Assembly (NCBI RefSeq): GCF_003056405.1
Contig: NZ_PYVZ01000006.1
Location: 124,001 to 188,000 of the forward strand
Reading direction: 5' to 3'
Source: Devosia indica
GTDB lineage: Bacteria > Pseudomonadota > Alphaproteobacteria > Rhizobiales > Devosiaceae
Length of the DNA stretch: 64,000 nt
Below, piece by piece: positions 18,307-28,184 of this stretch. Made by a program: the position numbers and the translations under genes. The notes under the pieces are model-generated. The model had not been told where the DNA came from and searched no databases. It saw nothing but the letters and a program-made list of their open reading frames with translations. Position 1 is the first letter of the stretch, and each line of letters opens with the position of its first letter.

Positions 18307-20151
18307 ATGTCTTCCAAGAAATCCGCCGGGACAATCGCCGGACGAAAGCAAGCTAGCGCCCCTTTCCAGCTTCCCTTTCTTCGCAGCGTCTCACGGCAAG
18401 AGGCGGCGAGAAACCGTGCGCGCTGGCACCGCTTTCTCTCCTATTACAAGCCGCACCTGCCTTTGCTTGGTGCCGTATTGTGCTGCGCCGTGCTGGTGTC
18501 GCTGACGGCGCTTGCGCTGCCGCTGATCGCCAACCAAATCGTTTCGCGCCTGCCTGACCTGGTCGGCTCGCCCGACGCCGTAGGGCAATTGCTTGCGCTG
18601 GGTGGGGTGCTGCTGGCGATCTTCGCGGTGCAGGCGCTGGCCACCTATTTCGTCGACTATCGCGGCCATGTCATGGGCGCGCGGATCGAGGCCCAAGTGC
18701 GCAGCGAGTTGTTCGAACACTGCCAGAAGCTGTCCTTCAGCTTCTATGACCGGCAGCGAACCGGGCAGCTAATGAGCCGGATCACCAATGACTCGCTGTG
18801 GCTGGGTGAGCTGTTTCACCATGGTCCGGAGGACCTGGCGATCAGCCTGCTCAAATTCACCGGGGCGCTGGCCGTCCTCATCTGGATCGACCCGCTTGTT
18901 GCAGTTGTGATTGTCGGCCTGCTCCCGTTCGCAATGGGTTACGCATTGTATTTCAACAACCGGATGAACAAGGCCTTGCGGACGTCCAAAGAGCGGATCG
19001 CCGGGGTCAATGAGCGGGTTGAAGACGCGCTTGGCGGCATCAGGGTGGTGCAGTCCTTTGCCAATGAAGAGGACGAAAAGGCCCGTTTTGACACCGAGAA
19101 CGCGAAATTCCTGCGCTCGCGGGCCGAGGGCTATCGCAGTGAGGCCATGCTCTGGAGCGGCATGGACGCCTTTGCCCAATTGGTCACTATCGTGGTGATC
19201 GTGTTTGGCGCCATCCGCATATTGGGTGGCGAGATGGATGCGGCGGGCCTGCTTACGCTGTTGCTCTGTGTCGGGGTGCTGCTCGATCCGCTGAAGCGGT
19301 TCGACAATTTCATCCGCCTCTGGCAGGAGGGCTATACGGGCTTTGTCCGGGCCATGGAGCTGCTTGAAGAGCAACCGGACATTGCAGACCGGCCGCATGC
19401 GCGGCCGCTCGACGCGGTGACCGGGGCGATTGGCTTTGAAAATGTCGGCTTTCGCTATGAGGCCGATGGACCCAAAGTGCTCGAAGGGGTTTCCCTCTCA
19501 ATCAGCCCCGGCGAGTTCGTAGCCTTGGTCGGGCCCTCGGGCGTGGGCAAGAGCACCTTGTGCAGCCTGATCCCTCGCTTTTACGACGTTGATGCGGGCA
19601 AGGTGACACTGGATGGCCAGGACGTGCGGGATGTGACGTTGGCGACACTGCGACGCCATGTGGGTGTGGTGCAGCAGGATGTTTATCTGTTCAGCGGCAC
19701 CGTTGCGGAGAATCTGCGCTATGGCCGGGCCGACGCCACCATGGACGAGATCATGGCGGCCGCCCATGCCGCCAACGCGCATGACTTCATCATGGCCCTG
19801 CCCAATGGTTATCACACCGATATCGGGCAGCGCGGCGTCAAGCTGTCGGGTGGACAGAAGCAAAGGCTGACCATTGCCCGGGCGTTTCTCAAGAACCCGG
19901 CCATCCTGATCTTTGACGAGGCGACAAGTGCGTTGGACAATGAGAGCGAACGCGCCATCCAGCAATCCCTGTTGTCTCTGGCCAAGGGTCGCACGACGCT
20001 GGTGATCGCCCACCGTCTGTCCACTATTCGTCACGCAGACCGCATTCTCGTGCTCACGCGCGACGGGATTGTCGAAGAAGGCACGCATGATGCGCTGATG
20101 GCCAAGGCCGGGGTCTATGCTGACCTGCACAGCCTGCAGGGTCGTCTATGA
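18307..20151 (+). CDS. ABC exporter, fused membrane and ATPase domains
   Basis: This is a half-transporter of the MsbA/multidrug exporter type. An N-terminal membrane domain of about six helices (residues 40-330) precedes the nucleotide-binding domain, with Walker A GPSGVGKST, signature LSGGQKQRL, Walker B ILIFDEATSALD and the H-loop IAHRLSTI. The 614-residue length is typical of a homodimeric exporter for lipids or hydrophobic drugs. It stands alone with a large upstream regulatory gap and converges on the ZntB-like gene. The substrate is unknown. Confidence 0.9.
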   Translation: MSSKKSAGTIAGRKQASAPFQLPFLRSVSRQEAARNRARWHRFLSYYKPHLPLLGAVLCCAVLVSLTALALPLIANQIVSRLPDLVGSPDAVGQLLALGGVLLAIFAVQALATYFVDYRGHVMGARIEAQVRSELFEHCQKLSFSFYDRQRTGQLMSRITNDSLWLGELFHHGPEDLAISLLKFTGALAVLIWIDPLVAVVIVGLLPFAMGYALYFNNRMNKALRTSKERIAGVNERVEDALGGIRVVQSFANEEDEKARFDTENAKFLRSRAEGYRSEAMLWSGMDAFAQLVTIVVIVFGAIRILGGEMDAAGLLTLLLCVGVLLDPLKRFDNFIRLWQEGYTGFVRAMELLEEQPDIADRPHARPLDAVTGAIGFENVGFRYEADGPKVLEGVSLSISPGEFVALVGPSGVGKSTLCSLIPRFYDVDAGKVTLDGQDVRDVTLATLRRHVGVVQQDVYLFSGTVAENLRYGRADATMDEIMAAAHAANAHDFIMALPNGYHTDIGQRGVKLSGGQKQRLTIARAFLKNPAILIFDEATSALDNESERAIQQSLLSLAKGRTTLVIAHRLSTIRHADRILVLTRDGIVEEGTHDALMAKAGVYADLHSLQGRL

Positions 20152-20170
20152 ACCGGATGCGCGGGCGGCT

Positions 20171-21172
20171 TCAAAGCAGATGGCGCCTGCGCATCCACCA
20201 TATGATGCCGCCGACAACCGCTACCAGACCGGCGCAGACCAGCCAGAACGCGCCGGCGCTATCGGCAAAGGGAATGCCAGCGACATTCATGCCCAAAAGT
20301 CCGGTAATGAGTGTCAGCGGCGAAAAGACCACGGTGACGGCCGCAAGCAGCAGCATGGTGTGGTTCATCTGCTCGGAGCGCTCGTCGATGATTTCTTCGT
20401 GCACCAGCACGGCGCGCTCGGAAAGCGACTGCAATTCGTCACCCAGACGTGCGGTGCGCATCGCGGCTTCGCGCAGGCGCTGGCGGTCGCGGTCAGACAG
20501 GAATGGCAGATCGGCCATTTCAAGGGCGCTCAGGGCATCGCGCTGAGGCCAGACCAGCCTGCGCAGATTGATCAAGGTACGCCTGAGCTGCTCCAGGCGA
20601 TCCTGGGCATGTTCGGTCCGGTGAGTGATCAGTGTCTCTTCGATCTCATCAAGCCGATCACCCAAAACCTCGATCAAAGGCTCGAGACGGTCCGTGACTT
20701 TCAGCGATAGTCGCGCCACCAGATCGGCCGGTGAAACCGGCGCGTGGCGGGACGTCTCGGCGCTGCCAATGCCCAAAAGCTCGACGATGTTGATTTCCGA
20801 GGCGATGACCACCCGGCCCGCTTCCAGCCATAGGGTGATGATCTGCCGCCCGACATCTTCCGGCGCCGCGCCGGGTCGAACAACGCGAAACATGAGCAGG
20901 GCCTGGTGATCCAGCACGGTGCATCGGGCGCGAGAGCTCGGGGCCGACAAAAGGCCGGCGTGGAACTCGCCCAACTCATTGCGCAACCAGACCTTGAAAT
21001 CCGGGGTCCGCGCATTGCCAGCGACGATTGCAAAGCCGCCGGGTGGTGTTTCAGCGAGCGGGGCACCGGGCTCCTGAGCGACAATGCCGCCCTTGCCATC
21101 AAGGATCAGGGCAGCCCCCACTCCCGAAACGGACTTGCGCGCCGAAAAGTCGGGAGTGGGTATCGAAACCAC
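20171..21172 (-). CDS. zntB: ZntB/CorA-family divalent metal transporter
   Basis: This pentameric cation channel or transporter has a large cytoplasmic N-terminal domain and two C-terminal membrane helices. The signature GMN is present in LITGLLGMNVAGIPF at the end of helix 1, and the second helix is WLVCAGLVAVVGGIIWWM. The GTG start at 21172 follows GAGG with 7-base spacing, only 13 bases after the valS stop, so it is probably co-transcribed with valS. Zinc export or uptake (ZntB-like) is more likely than magnesium transport, but the metal is not certain. Confidence 0.85.
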   Translation of the reverse strand: MVSIPTPDFSARKSVSGVGAALILDGKGGIVAQEPGAPLAETPPGGFAIVAGNARTPDFKVWLRNELGEFHAGLLSAPSSRARCTVLDHQALLMFRVVRPGAAPEDVGRQIITLWLEAGRVVIASEINIVELLGIGSAETSRHAPVSPADLVARLSLKVTDRLEPLIEVLGDRLDEIEETLITHRTEHAQDRLEQLRRTLINLRRLVWPQRDALSALEMADLPFLSDRDRQRLREAAMRTARLGDELQSLSERAVLVHEEIIDERSEQMNHTMLLLAAVTVVFSPLTLITGLLGMNVAGIPFADSAGAFWLVCAGLVAVVGGIIWWMRRRHLL

Positions 21173-21185
21173 GGGCTTGCCTCGC

Positions 21186-23939
21186 TCAGCTCAGACGGGT
21201 GAGTGCGTCCAGGATCTTGCCACGGCGCTGAACAGCGGCCTCACGGCGCAGCTTCTGCTCCTCGATGACCTCTTCCGGGGCCTTGGAAACAAATTGCTCA
21301 TTGCCCAGTTTCTTGTCGATCTGGGCGACCTCGCCGTCGAGCTTGGCCACTTCCTTCTCGAGACGGGCCTTTTCGACAGCAATGTCGATGACGCCGGCAA
21401 GGGGCAAGGCAAAGGTGGAGTCCCCGACAACGAATTGTGCCGACTCGCCCGGCACTTCATTGTGTGGAGAGATTTCGTCAAGGCGGGCCAGGCGGGAGAT
21501 CAGCGAAGTGCCAGCCACAAGGCGGGACAGCGTCTGCTCCCCTGCCCCGGTAACGACCATCTGCAGCTTGGCGCCAGCAGGCACATTCATTTCAGCACGC
21601 ACCGAGCGGACATTGGAGATGACGTCGATCAACCAGGCCAACTCGGCATCGGCGGCGGCATCTTCCAGGCCCGACAGGTCCGGCCATTCGGTGGTGATCA
21701 GCATGCCGTCGCGCGCTGGCCCAAACTTGCCGGTTTCGGCCCAGAGCTCTTCCGTTACGAAGGGCATCATGGGGTGTAGCATAATCAGGATCTGATCGAG
21801 TGCCCAGGCCGCGGTGGCCCGAGTTTCGGCCTTGGCGACTTCGTCTTCACCATTGAAGACTGGCTTGGCGAACTCGACAAACCAGTCGCAGAACGTGCCC
21901 CACACAAAATCATAGGCGCTGTTGGCCGCCTCGTTGAACTTGTAGTCCTCAATACCGGCACGTACCGCCGCAGCGCCGCGCGCAGTGGCCCCAACAATCC
22001 AGCGGTTGAGGGCCAGCGTGTTGGCCTTGGGATCGTAGCCTTCAACGCGGCGGCATTCGTTCATCTCGAGGAAGCGCGCGGCGTTCCAGAGCTTGGTGAC
22101 GAAGTTGCGATAGCCTTCCACGCGGCTGATGGCGAGCTTGAGATCGCGGCCCTGTGCGGCCATGGCAGCCAGGGTGAAGCGCGTGGCGTCGGCACCATAT
22201 TCGTCGACGAGCTTGAGGGGATCGATCACGTTCCCCTTGGTCTTGCTCATCTTCTGGCCCTTTTCGTCGCGGACCAAGGCATGCATGTAAACGGTGTGGA
22301 ACGGCTCCTTGTCGAGGAATTCAAGCCCCATCATCATCATGCGGGCGACCCAGAAGAAAATGATGTCGAAGCCGGTAACCAGCACATCGGTGGGGTAGTA
22401 GCGCTTGAGCTCTGGAGTCTCATCCGGCCAGCCCAGGGTCGAAAACGGCCACAGGGCCGAGGAGAACCAGGTGTCGAGCACGTCCGGATCGCGGGTCAGT
22501 TCGACCGGCTTGCCATAATGCTTATCGGCGAGCGCCTGAGCCTCCGCCTCGTCATAGGCGACGAAGGCCTCATTGTCCGGGCCGTACCAGGCCGGAATCT
22601 GATGGCCCCACCAGAGCTGGCGCGAAATGCACCAGGGCTTGATGTTTTCGAGCCAGGCGAAATAGGTGTTTTCGTATTGCTGCGGCACGAATTTGGTGCG
22701 GCCTTCGCGAACGGAAGCCAGGGCCGGCTCGGCCAGCACATCGGCCTTCACCCACCATTGGTCGGTCAGGAAGGGTTCGATGACGACAAGTTTGGACTTC
22801 TCGTCATGTGGCACCATGATCTTCTTGTTTTCGATGTGGTCGAGACCGCGCGTCGGGTTCTCCTCGGCCAGGGCCGTCAGGTCCGCGACAATGGCCTTGC
22901 GGGCTTCGAAACGGTCCATGCCGCGATATTTCGGCGGGATGAAGTCGGAATCGATGATGGCGCCACGCGTGGTGAAAACATTGATCGGCTCGACACCGGC
23001 GCGGGCGCCGACCTCGAAGTCGTTGAAGTCATGCGCCGGGGTGATCTTCACCGCCCCGGTGCCCAAGGTTGGATCGGCGTATTCGTCTGCGATGACAGGA
23101 ATGCGGCGGCCCACCAGTGGCAGCTCGACGAACTTGCCAATCAGGCCCTGATAGCGCTCGTCCTCCGGATGCACGGCCACTGCGACGTCGCCCAGCATGG
23201 TTTCAGGGCGGGTCGTTGCAACTATGATGTAGTCGCGGATTTCCGTGCCGGTGACATTGCCCTCTTCGTCCGTCACCGGGCACTCGTAAGTCACGCCATC
23301 GGCCAGCGGGTAGCGCAGATGCCACATATGGCCCTTGACCTCGATATTCTCAACTTCGAGGTCAGAAATCGCGGTCTCAAGGCCCGGATGCCAGTTCACC
23401 AGCCGCTTGGCGCGGTAGATAAGGCCACGCTTGTGCAGCTCGACAAACACCTTGGTGACGGCGCGAACCATCTGGTCGTCGGGTTGGCCACGATCGCCCA
23501 TCGTGAATTTCTCGCGGCTGAAATCGGCCGAAGCACCAAGGCGCTTCAACTGATTCATGATCGTGCCGCCGCTCTCTGCTTTCCACTCCCAGACGCGATC
23601 GACAAAGGCGTCGCGGCCCATGGTGCGGCGGTCGAGCTGTTTCTCGGCAAGCTGGCGCTCGACGATCATCTGGGTGGCGATGCCGGCATGGTCGGTGCCT
23701 GGCTGCCAGAGGACATCCTTCTTGAGCATGCGATTGAAGCGGACAAGAATGTCCTGGATGGTGTTGTTGAGCGCGTGCCCGATATGCAGGGAACCAGTGA
23801 CGTTGGGCGGCGGGATGACGATGGTGAAGGTTTCCGCCCCCGGCTTGGCCCCTGCCCCGGCCGCAAAGGAATTGGTTTTTAGCCAGGCATCATAGATGCG
23901 GCCCTCAACGGCGGCGGGCTCGTAGGTTTTTTCTAGCAT
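21186..23939 (-). CDS. valS: Valyl-tRNA synthetase
   Basis: This class I synthetase for valine has HIGH in [17 protein letters not shown], a large CP1 editing insertion, KMSKT in [11 protein letters not shown], and a C-terminal coiled-coil tRNA-binding arm ([20 protein letters not shown] region). The ATG at 23939 gives the usual MLEKTYEP start; an in-frame ATG 24 codons upstream adds unrelated residues. It is 917 residues long. It belongs to the minus-strand block pcm-tolC-popZ-valS-zntB. Confidence 0.97.
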   Translation of the reverse strand: MLEKTYEPAAVEGRIYDAWLKTNSFAAGAGAKPGAETFTIVIPPPNVTGSLHIGHALNNTIQDILVRFNRMLKKDVLWQPGTDHAGIATQMIVERQLAEKQLDRRTMGRDAFVDRVWEWKAESGGTIMNQLKRLGASADFSREKFTMGDRGQPDDQMVRAVTKVFVELHKRGLIYRAKRLVNWHPGLETAISDLEVENIEVKGHMWHLRYPLADGVTYECPVTDEEGNVTGTEIRDYIIVATTRPETMLGDVAVAVHPEDERYQGLIGKFVELPLVGRRIPVIADEYADPTLGTGAVKITPAHDFNDFEVGARAGVEPINVFTTRGAIIDSDFIPPKYRGMDRFEARKAIVADLTALAEENPTRGLDHIENKKIMVPHDEKSKLVVIEPFLTDQWWVKADVLAEPALASVREGRTKFVPQQYENTYFAWLENIKPWCISRQLWWGHQIPAWYGPDNEAFVAYDEAEAQALADKHYGKPVELTRDPDVLDTWFSSALWPFSTLGWPDETPELKRYYPTDVLVTGFDIIFFWVARMMMMGLEFLDKEPFHTVYMHALVRDEKGQKMSKTKGNVIDPLKLVDEYGADATRFTLAAMAAQGRDLKLAISRVEGYRNFVTKLWNAARFLEMNECRRVEGYDPKANTLALNRWIVGATARGAAAVRAGIEDYKFNEAANSAYDFVWGTFCDWFVEFAKPVFNGEDEVAKAETRATAAWALDQILIMLHPMMPFVTEELWAETGKFGPARDGMLITTEWPDLSGLEDAAADAELAWLIDVISNVRSVRAEMNVPAGAKLQMVVTGAGEQTLSRLVAGTSLISRLARLDEISPHNEVPGESAQFVVGDSTFALPLAGVIDIAVEKARLEKEVAKLDGEVAQIDKKLGNEQFVSKAPEEVIEEQKLRREAAVQRRGKILDALTRLS

Positions 23940-24104
23940 TGGGCTACTCGCAACAGCAGCGACCCGCCAGGCGAGACCTAGGCGGGCCGGAGAAAGGTTG
24001 GCAGACTTCAAGCAAATGCTGCGTGCGGGGTCAACTGCAACCAGCCCCGATGCGATGGCGTTTCGTTCCCATCCCCGCTCTCGTCCACGAGGCCAAGATC
24101 AGCC

Positions 24105-24392
24105 ATGAAAGACGCCGCCAAGCTAGGAACCATAATTGCGGGGCTGATCGCAGCGCCGGCAATGGCTGCGTGCCCACCGCCGATGGCAGGCGACACGGCC
24201 GCAGAAATCAGAGCCAATAGTGAGCGCCTAATCTGCCTGCAAAATGAGTTGGCAACGAGCATGGAGCAACGTCGACTTCAGATGCAACTCGATGCAATCA
24301 ACAATCGCTTGCGTGACCTGGACTTGCAGCGGCGGCTCGACAGTCTGCCGCAGCAGCCGACAAACATGGTCCAACCGCCGATATGCCCATAG
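24105..24392 (+). CDS. Small predicted secreted protein
   Basis: The 95-residue frame starts with a plausible Sec signal peptide (AAKLGTIIAGLIAAPAMAA, cleavage near residue 22). Two cysteines (one right after the predicted cleavage site, one near residue 44) and a charged helical stretch of coiled-coil type (ATSMEQRRLQMQLDAINNRL) follow, then a Pro-rich end with a third Cys. The family is not recognised. It runs opposite to its neighbours and ends 2 bases before the popZ stop. The ribosome binding site is weak, but signal peptide plus coiled coil suggest a real gene. Confidence 0.6.
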   Translation: MKDAAKLGTIIAGLIAAPAMAACPPPMAGDTAAEIRANSERLICLQNELATSMEQRRLQMQLDAINNRLRDLDLQRRLDSLPQQPTNMVQPPICP

Positions 24393-24394
24393 GG

Positions 24395-25180
24395 TCACTC
24401 GCCGCGGGACACGCGGGCGATTTCCTTTTCCACCATGCGCTCGACGACCGCTGGCAGGTTCTCGTCCAGCCACTCCTTGAGCATGGGGCGCAGCATGTCG
24501 CGCATCATGGCTTCGATGGTCAGGCCAGGATTGCCGATGCCAAGGGCGCTCAACTTGCCAATAGAGCCGCGGACCGCAGCACGCGTCGCAGGCTCGAGCA
24601 ATTGATCGGCCATATCGGCCGTCAAAGTCGGATCCGGCAGAGACTCTGCCTGAGCCGCAGGCTCTTCCATGGCGGGCTCTGGTTCTGGCGGCGCTTGAAG
24701 CTCAGGCTCAAACGCCGGCTCTGGATCGGGCTCGGGCTGAAATGCGGGTTCCGGGGCAGACTTGGCTGCGGGGGCCGGCGGATCGGCCGGCAGCTCACGC
24801 GCAGGCGCGGGCTCAAAACTGGGCAGGTCGTCTTCGGCGTCGAAAGTCACATCCTCGGCTTCGACCAGTCCGGGCGCCTCGGTCTCAGTGCTCTCCGTGT
24901 CCGCCAGAATGGAATCGAAGCTGAAGCCATCAGCATCTTCTCCCTCTTCAACGATCTGCGAGGGCGACAGAGCCAGGGGCTCGATGTCATCCAGCATGTC
25001 GCTGAGATCGCGATCATCCTGATCCCCCAACGGTTTGGCGGGCGCCGCCTGCATGGGCGGCGGCGCAGATTGCGCGGAAGGGCGGCGCGGTGCACCAGCG
25101 GCATCATCATCGGCAATGATCTGTCGGATGGACGACAGAATCTCGTCCATGGACGGTTCTTTGGGTGCCGGCTTGTTCAT
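24395..25180 (-). CDS. popZ: Polar organizing protein PopZ (DUF2497)
   Basis: PopZ self-assembles into a polar scaffold that anchors ParB-parS and regulatory proteins in alphaproteobacteria. The protein has the conserved N-terminal binding helix (PSMDEILSSIRQIIADD), a long disordered acidic-proline linker (about residues 30-175) and the C-terminal oligomerisation region (AAVRGSIGKLSALG and MMRDMLRPMLKEWLDENLP). The order tolC-popZ-valS is standard for the group. Confidence 0.9.
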   Translation of the reverse strand: MNKPAPKEPSMDEILSSIRQIIADDDAAGAPRRPSAQSAPPPMQAAPAKPLGDQDDRDLSDMLDDIEPLALSPSQIVEEGEDADGFSFDSILADTESTETEAPGLVEAEDVTFDAEDDLPSFEPAPARELPADPPAPAAKSAPEPAFQPEPDPEPAFEPELQAPPEPEPAMEEPAAQAESLPDPTLTADMADQLLEPATRAAVRGSIGKLSALGIGNPGLTIEAMMRDMLRPMLKEWLDENLPAVVERMVEKEIARVSRGE

Positions 25181-25319
25181 CAGTGCCTCTTACTCATGCG
25201 CCCGACCGGGTCGACGTCCGCAGCCGACAACCCTGATTCGTAAGCATTAGCTTAACCACATGGGGGCGACTTAGGAATCATCCCAAGGCTGTAAGTGATG
25301 GTCTTCCACGAAAAGTTGA

Positions 25320-25338
25320 GGCCGGGACATGCCCGGCC
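25320..25338 (-). terminator. Probable terminator hairpin after tolC
   Basis: A perfect 7-bp stem (GGCCGGG / CCCGGCC) with a 5-base loop lies 28 bases beyond the tolC stop. On the minus strand it is followed by TCAACTTTTCG, a short U-run, so termination may be partial and popZ might be reached by read-through. Confidence 0.55.
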
Positions 25339-25365
25339 ATAATATCTTGCAGTATCTTAGGCGAT

Positions 25366-26730
25366 TTACTCGACAACCGTCCGCAGTTCCTGCCAGACAT
25401 CCTCGACCGCCTGGGTATAGGGCACGGCCGTCTTGATCTGGACCGGCAGCCCAAGATCGAGCGCTGTCAGCCGGCCCATGGCGCTCAGCAGAGAAAAGGT
25501 CGCTACGATCTTGCCGTTGGAGGCATTGATCAGCGATTCCCGTGCACTGGTCAGATCGGCCTGGGCGTTCAGCACATCCAGCGTCGTCGCGGTGCCCAGG
25601 TCACGCTCCTGAATGACGCCGTCCAGGACGGTGTTGCTGGAGGTAACGGCAGCCTGCGCGGCGCTGATCTGCGCATCGGCACTCTGGATGCCGGTCCATG
25701 CAGAGATAACCGCCTCCCTGATCTGGTCGTAAGCGCCCATGGCGTCCACTTCCGACTTGATCTGGTTGAGATTGGCCTGGCGTACGCCTGACCCGATGGC
25801 GCCACCCGAATAGATGGGAATGTTGATCTGGAAGCCAAGCGACCCGCGAATGCCGTCCTGTGCGCCGCCGGAGGGGCCCGTCCAGCTCGTGCCGACAGAA
25901 CCAGTCACTGTCGCGGTCGGGCCAAAGGCGGCTTTCGCCGCGTCGCTACTGGCCTGGGCCGAACGGATGCTGGCCTTTGACAACAGAATGGCCGGATGAC
26001 CGATTTCGGCTTCGGAAATGGCGGCGTCAATCGAGCGTGGAATGAGATTGGCATAACCATGGCTGGTCGACAGGCCTTGCGGACGCTGACCAACCAGACG
26101 CTGGAAGGTGGCTTCGCTGGTCTGCAGGGTGCTTAATGCGGCCTGATAGGCGGCCTGGCCCTGCGCAAGTCTAGCCTCCGCCTGTGCCACATCAATGCGG
26201 GTGCCTTCGCCGACATCGAGACGGTCTTGCGCCGACTGCAGCTGAGCCTGGAAGAAGCTGATGTTTTCCTGGCGCAGAGACAGCAACTCACGGCCGCTCA
26301 ACACCGACATATAGGCCTGCACGACCTCGAGCAGAACATTCTGCTCGGTATTGCGGATCTGATACTCGGCCACTTCGGCGGCGGCCCGGGCCGCTTCCAC
26401 ACGAGCCGCGGTACGATTGTTGTCGTAGATGGTCTGATTGTATGACAGGCCGGTCGACAGCGATTGCCCACTCGTCCAGTTGCCGCCCACAAGGCTGGCA
26501 CTCTGGCTGCCGCTGATCGAAGCGCCAATGGTCGGTAGAGCGCCGGCTTTTGCCTGAACAATTCCCTCGGACGAAGCCTTGGCGCTGAGCAAGGCCGATT
26601 GCAGGTCCGGCGCGTATTCGTAGGCTGCGGCCAAGGCCTGGCTGATCGATTGTGCGTGCGCGGCGCCCAGCGACGAGCAGGTCAGCAGAAGCGCACAGGC
26701 AGTCGCCCGCAAAAAACCAAGACTATTCAT
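25366..26730 (-). CDS. tolC: TolC-family outer-membrane efflux protein
   Basis: This is an outer-membrane channel for type I secretion and RND or ABC efflux. The signal peptide ends at GAAHA (about residue 26). Two internally homologous halves of long amphipathic helices follow, with the OEP patterns QALAAAYEYAPDL, VLLEVVQAYMSVLSGRELL and AEIGHPAILLSKASIRSAQA. The ATG at 26730 has AGGAG 9 bases upstream; an in-frame upstream start adds residues before the signal peptide and is rejected. The length is 454 residues. Confidence 0.93.
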   Translation of the reverse strand: MNSLGFLRATACALLLTCSSLGAAHAQSISQALAAAYEYAPDLQSALLSAKASSEGIVQAKAGALPTIGASISGSQSASLVGGNWTSGQSLSTGLSYNQTIYDNNRTAARVEAARAAAEVAEYQIRNTEQNVLLEVVQAYMSVLSGRELLSLRQENISFFQAQLQSAQDRLDVGEGTRIDVAQAEARLAQGQAAYQAALSTLQTSEATFQRLVGQRPQGLSTSHGYANLIPRSIDAAISEAEIGHPAILLSKASIRSAQASSDAAKAAFGPTATVTGSVGTSWTGPSGGAQDGIRGSLGFQINIPIYSGGAIGSGVRQANLNQIKSEVDAMGAYDQIREAVISAWTGIQSADAQISAAQAAVTSSNTVLDGVIQERDLGTATTLDVLNAQADLTSARESLINASNGKIVATFSLLSAMGRLTALDLGLPVQIKTAVPYTQAVEDVWQELRTVVE

Positions 26731-26856
26731 AAACCCGTCTCCTGACCCAATCACCCATACGCGCGGCAAATGGGGTGTACAACCGACTCAGGCCATCCCT
26801 ACCAAACTTTAATTGCATCTTCATGCCCGTGCGTGACCCGATAGCAACATAATGCG

Positions 26857-27510
26857 TCAAAAGACGAACTCTTCTGACGCATCGTTCGACATAATCGGCG
26901 GCAGCATCGCATTGAAATGCGTCCGCGAGACAACACCGTCTGTGGTGCGAATCCAAACCGTCGCGACCCCGGTGCGGCCAGCGCCGGTCACCGCCACAAG
27001 CCGCCCACCGGGGGCCAGCCTTTGCAGATAGGTGTCCTGAACATTTCCAATCGCCCCTTCGAAGACCATGACGTCATATGGGCCCGCATCCAGAGCCGCC
27101 TGCTCATGGGTGAGAACGGCAGCGTTCGCCGCGCCAATCCGACTCAGATTGTGAACCGCAATCCTTGCCAGGTGTTTATCATTTTCATAGGCGACAACCG
27201 AGGCGGCGATTTTGCTTAGAACGGCCGACGAGTAGCCCGTGCCGCAGGCAACATCGAGAACACGGTCTGCCGGATTGATGGCCGCCAGTTGAGCCATGCG
27301 GGCAAATTCGACCGGCGAGGCCAGCTTCCGGCCATGGCCAATGTCGTGCTGGGCATCGCTATAGGCGAGCGCGGCTCTATGTTCGGGCACAAAGTCTTCG
27401 CGCGGGATCGTCAGCAGCGCGGACAACAGGCGTGGCTCCACAACCGAACTTACGGCGATCTGGCTGTCGACCATGGCTTTGCGCGCCAATGAAAAATCAG
27501 TATCGGCCAA
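26857..27510 (-). CDS. Pcm-like protein-L-isoaspartate O-methyltransferase family protein
   Basis: This SAM-dependent methyltransferase has the PCMT layout: MVDSQIAV, then IPREDFVP, then the SAM motif I RVLDVACGTGYSSAVLSKIA, then a Rossmann fold. The alphaproteobacterial tolC-linked group is related to Pcm but not proven to repair isoaspartate. A TTG at 27510 is chosen as start because AGGAGG lies exactly 6 bases upstream; the ATG at 27531 has no such site. It lies upstream of tolC, separated by 126 bases. Confidence 0.82.
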   Translation of the reverse strand: MADTDFSLARKAMVDSQIAVSSVVEPRLLSALLTIPREDFVPEHRAALAYSDAQHDIGHGRKLASPVEFARMAQLAAINPADRVLDVACGTGYSSAVLSKIAASVVAYENDKHLARIAVHNLSRIGAANAAVLTHEQAALDAGPYDVMVFEGAIGNVQDTYLQRLAPGGRLVAVTGAGRTGVATVWIRTTDGVVSRTHFNAMLPPIMSNDASEEFVF

Positions 27511-27657
27511 ATCCGGCCTCCTGCCCCGCATATGCCGGACGTGAATATGCCCTGACGTCCTTCAAGGCAAGAGTCTGCAGCCCCGCGCGGTGACTTATTT
27601 CAAGTTCTGCCAGCGGGACCCGGTCAGACCGAGGCGGAGGCGATCCCCGCACAAGCC

Positions 27658-27870
27658 CTATTCGCGCCGGCCGGAGGGGCTTGGCCGCTTGAACTGGTCG
27701 GTCAGGGCCAGCAGCACAACCATATGCAGGCGCTCCGGCGTGGTGGGCGCCTTGAGGCATTTGACTCGAGACGAGACGGTGTAGCGCGCGCCGTTTCGTT
27801 CACCGGTCGCGGTATAGACGAGGTACTTGCTTGCTTCATCATAGTAGGACGCGGTGACCTTGAACTGCAT
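27658..27870 (-). CDS. Small hypothetical protein
   Basis: The 70-residue frame begins MQFKVTASYYDEASKYLVYTA and has balanced composition with several aromatic residues in its first half, unlike the Arg/Pro-rich shadow frames nearby. No domain is recognised and no signal or membrane segment is seen. A weak AGGCAG precedes the ATG. It sits alone between the Pcm-like gene and tRNA-Cys. It is probably real, function unknown. Confidence 0.5.
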   Translation of the reverse strand: MQFKVTASYYDEASKYLVYTATGERNGARYTVSSRVKCLKAPTTPERLHMVVLLALTDQFKRPSPSGRRE

Positions 27871-28016
27871 AGACTGCCTGCCTGTCCCGACCGGCTACCC
27901 GGACACGCTTGAATAGTGTGCACAGGCCGACCGCCGCCGTGCTGGCCAGAAAATTCACAGTGCAACACACAACCTATTGCATAAGCGATTATCGTCCAAT
28001 AGGTACAGCGCCCAGA

Positions 28017-28090
28017 GGCCGCGTGGCGGAGTGGTTACGCAGCGGATTGCAAATCCGTGTACTCCGGTTCAATTCCGGACGCGGCCTCCA
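28017..28090 (+). tRNA. tRNA-Cys (GCA)
   Basis: The 7-bp acceptor stem GGCCGCG / CGCGGCC, the anticodon stem GGATT / AATCC around loop centre GCA, and the T-arm with GGTTCAATTCC fold as a canonical 74-base cloverleaf. The 3' CCA is encoded in the gene. Confidence 0.96.
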
Positions 28091-28184
28091 TTTCCAAGGA
28101 TGAGCGAAGCTGACCCGAACGCCCTGGGTGGTGCGAACCGTTGCAAGCGGGTAGTTTCCGCGCGTCCAATTCCTGGGAACTGCC

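Noticed and set aside
18174-18356. Short frame before the ABC exporter as a leader peptide
   Set aside because: No ribosome binding site and no amino-acid run typical of attenuators; it overlaps the exporter start in another frame.
22281-23882. Long open frame (533 codons) on the plus strand opposite valS
   Set aside because: valS on the minus strand has all class I synthetase motifs; the plus-strand frame is a GC-driven shadow with no recognisable domain.
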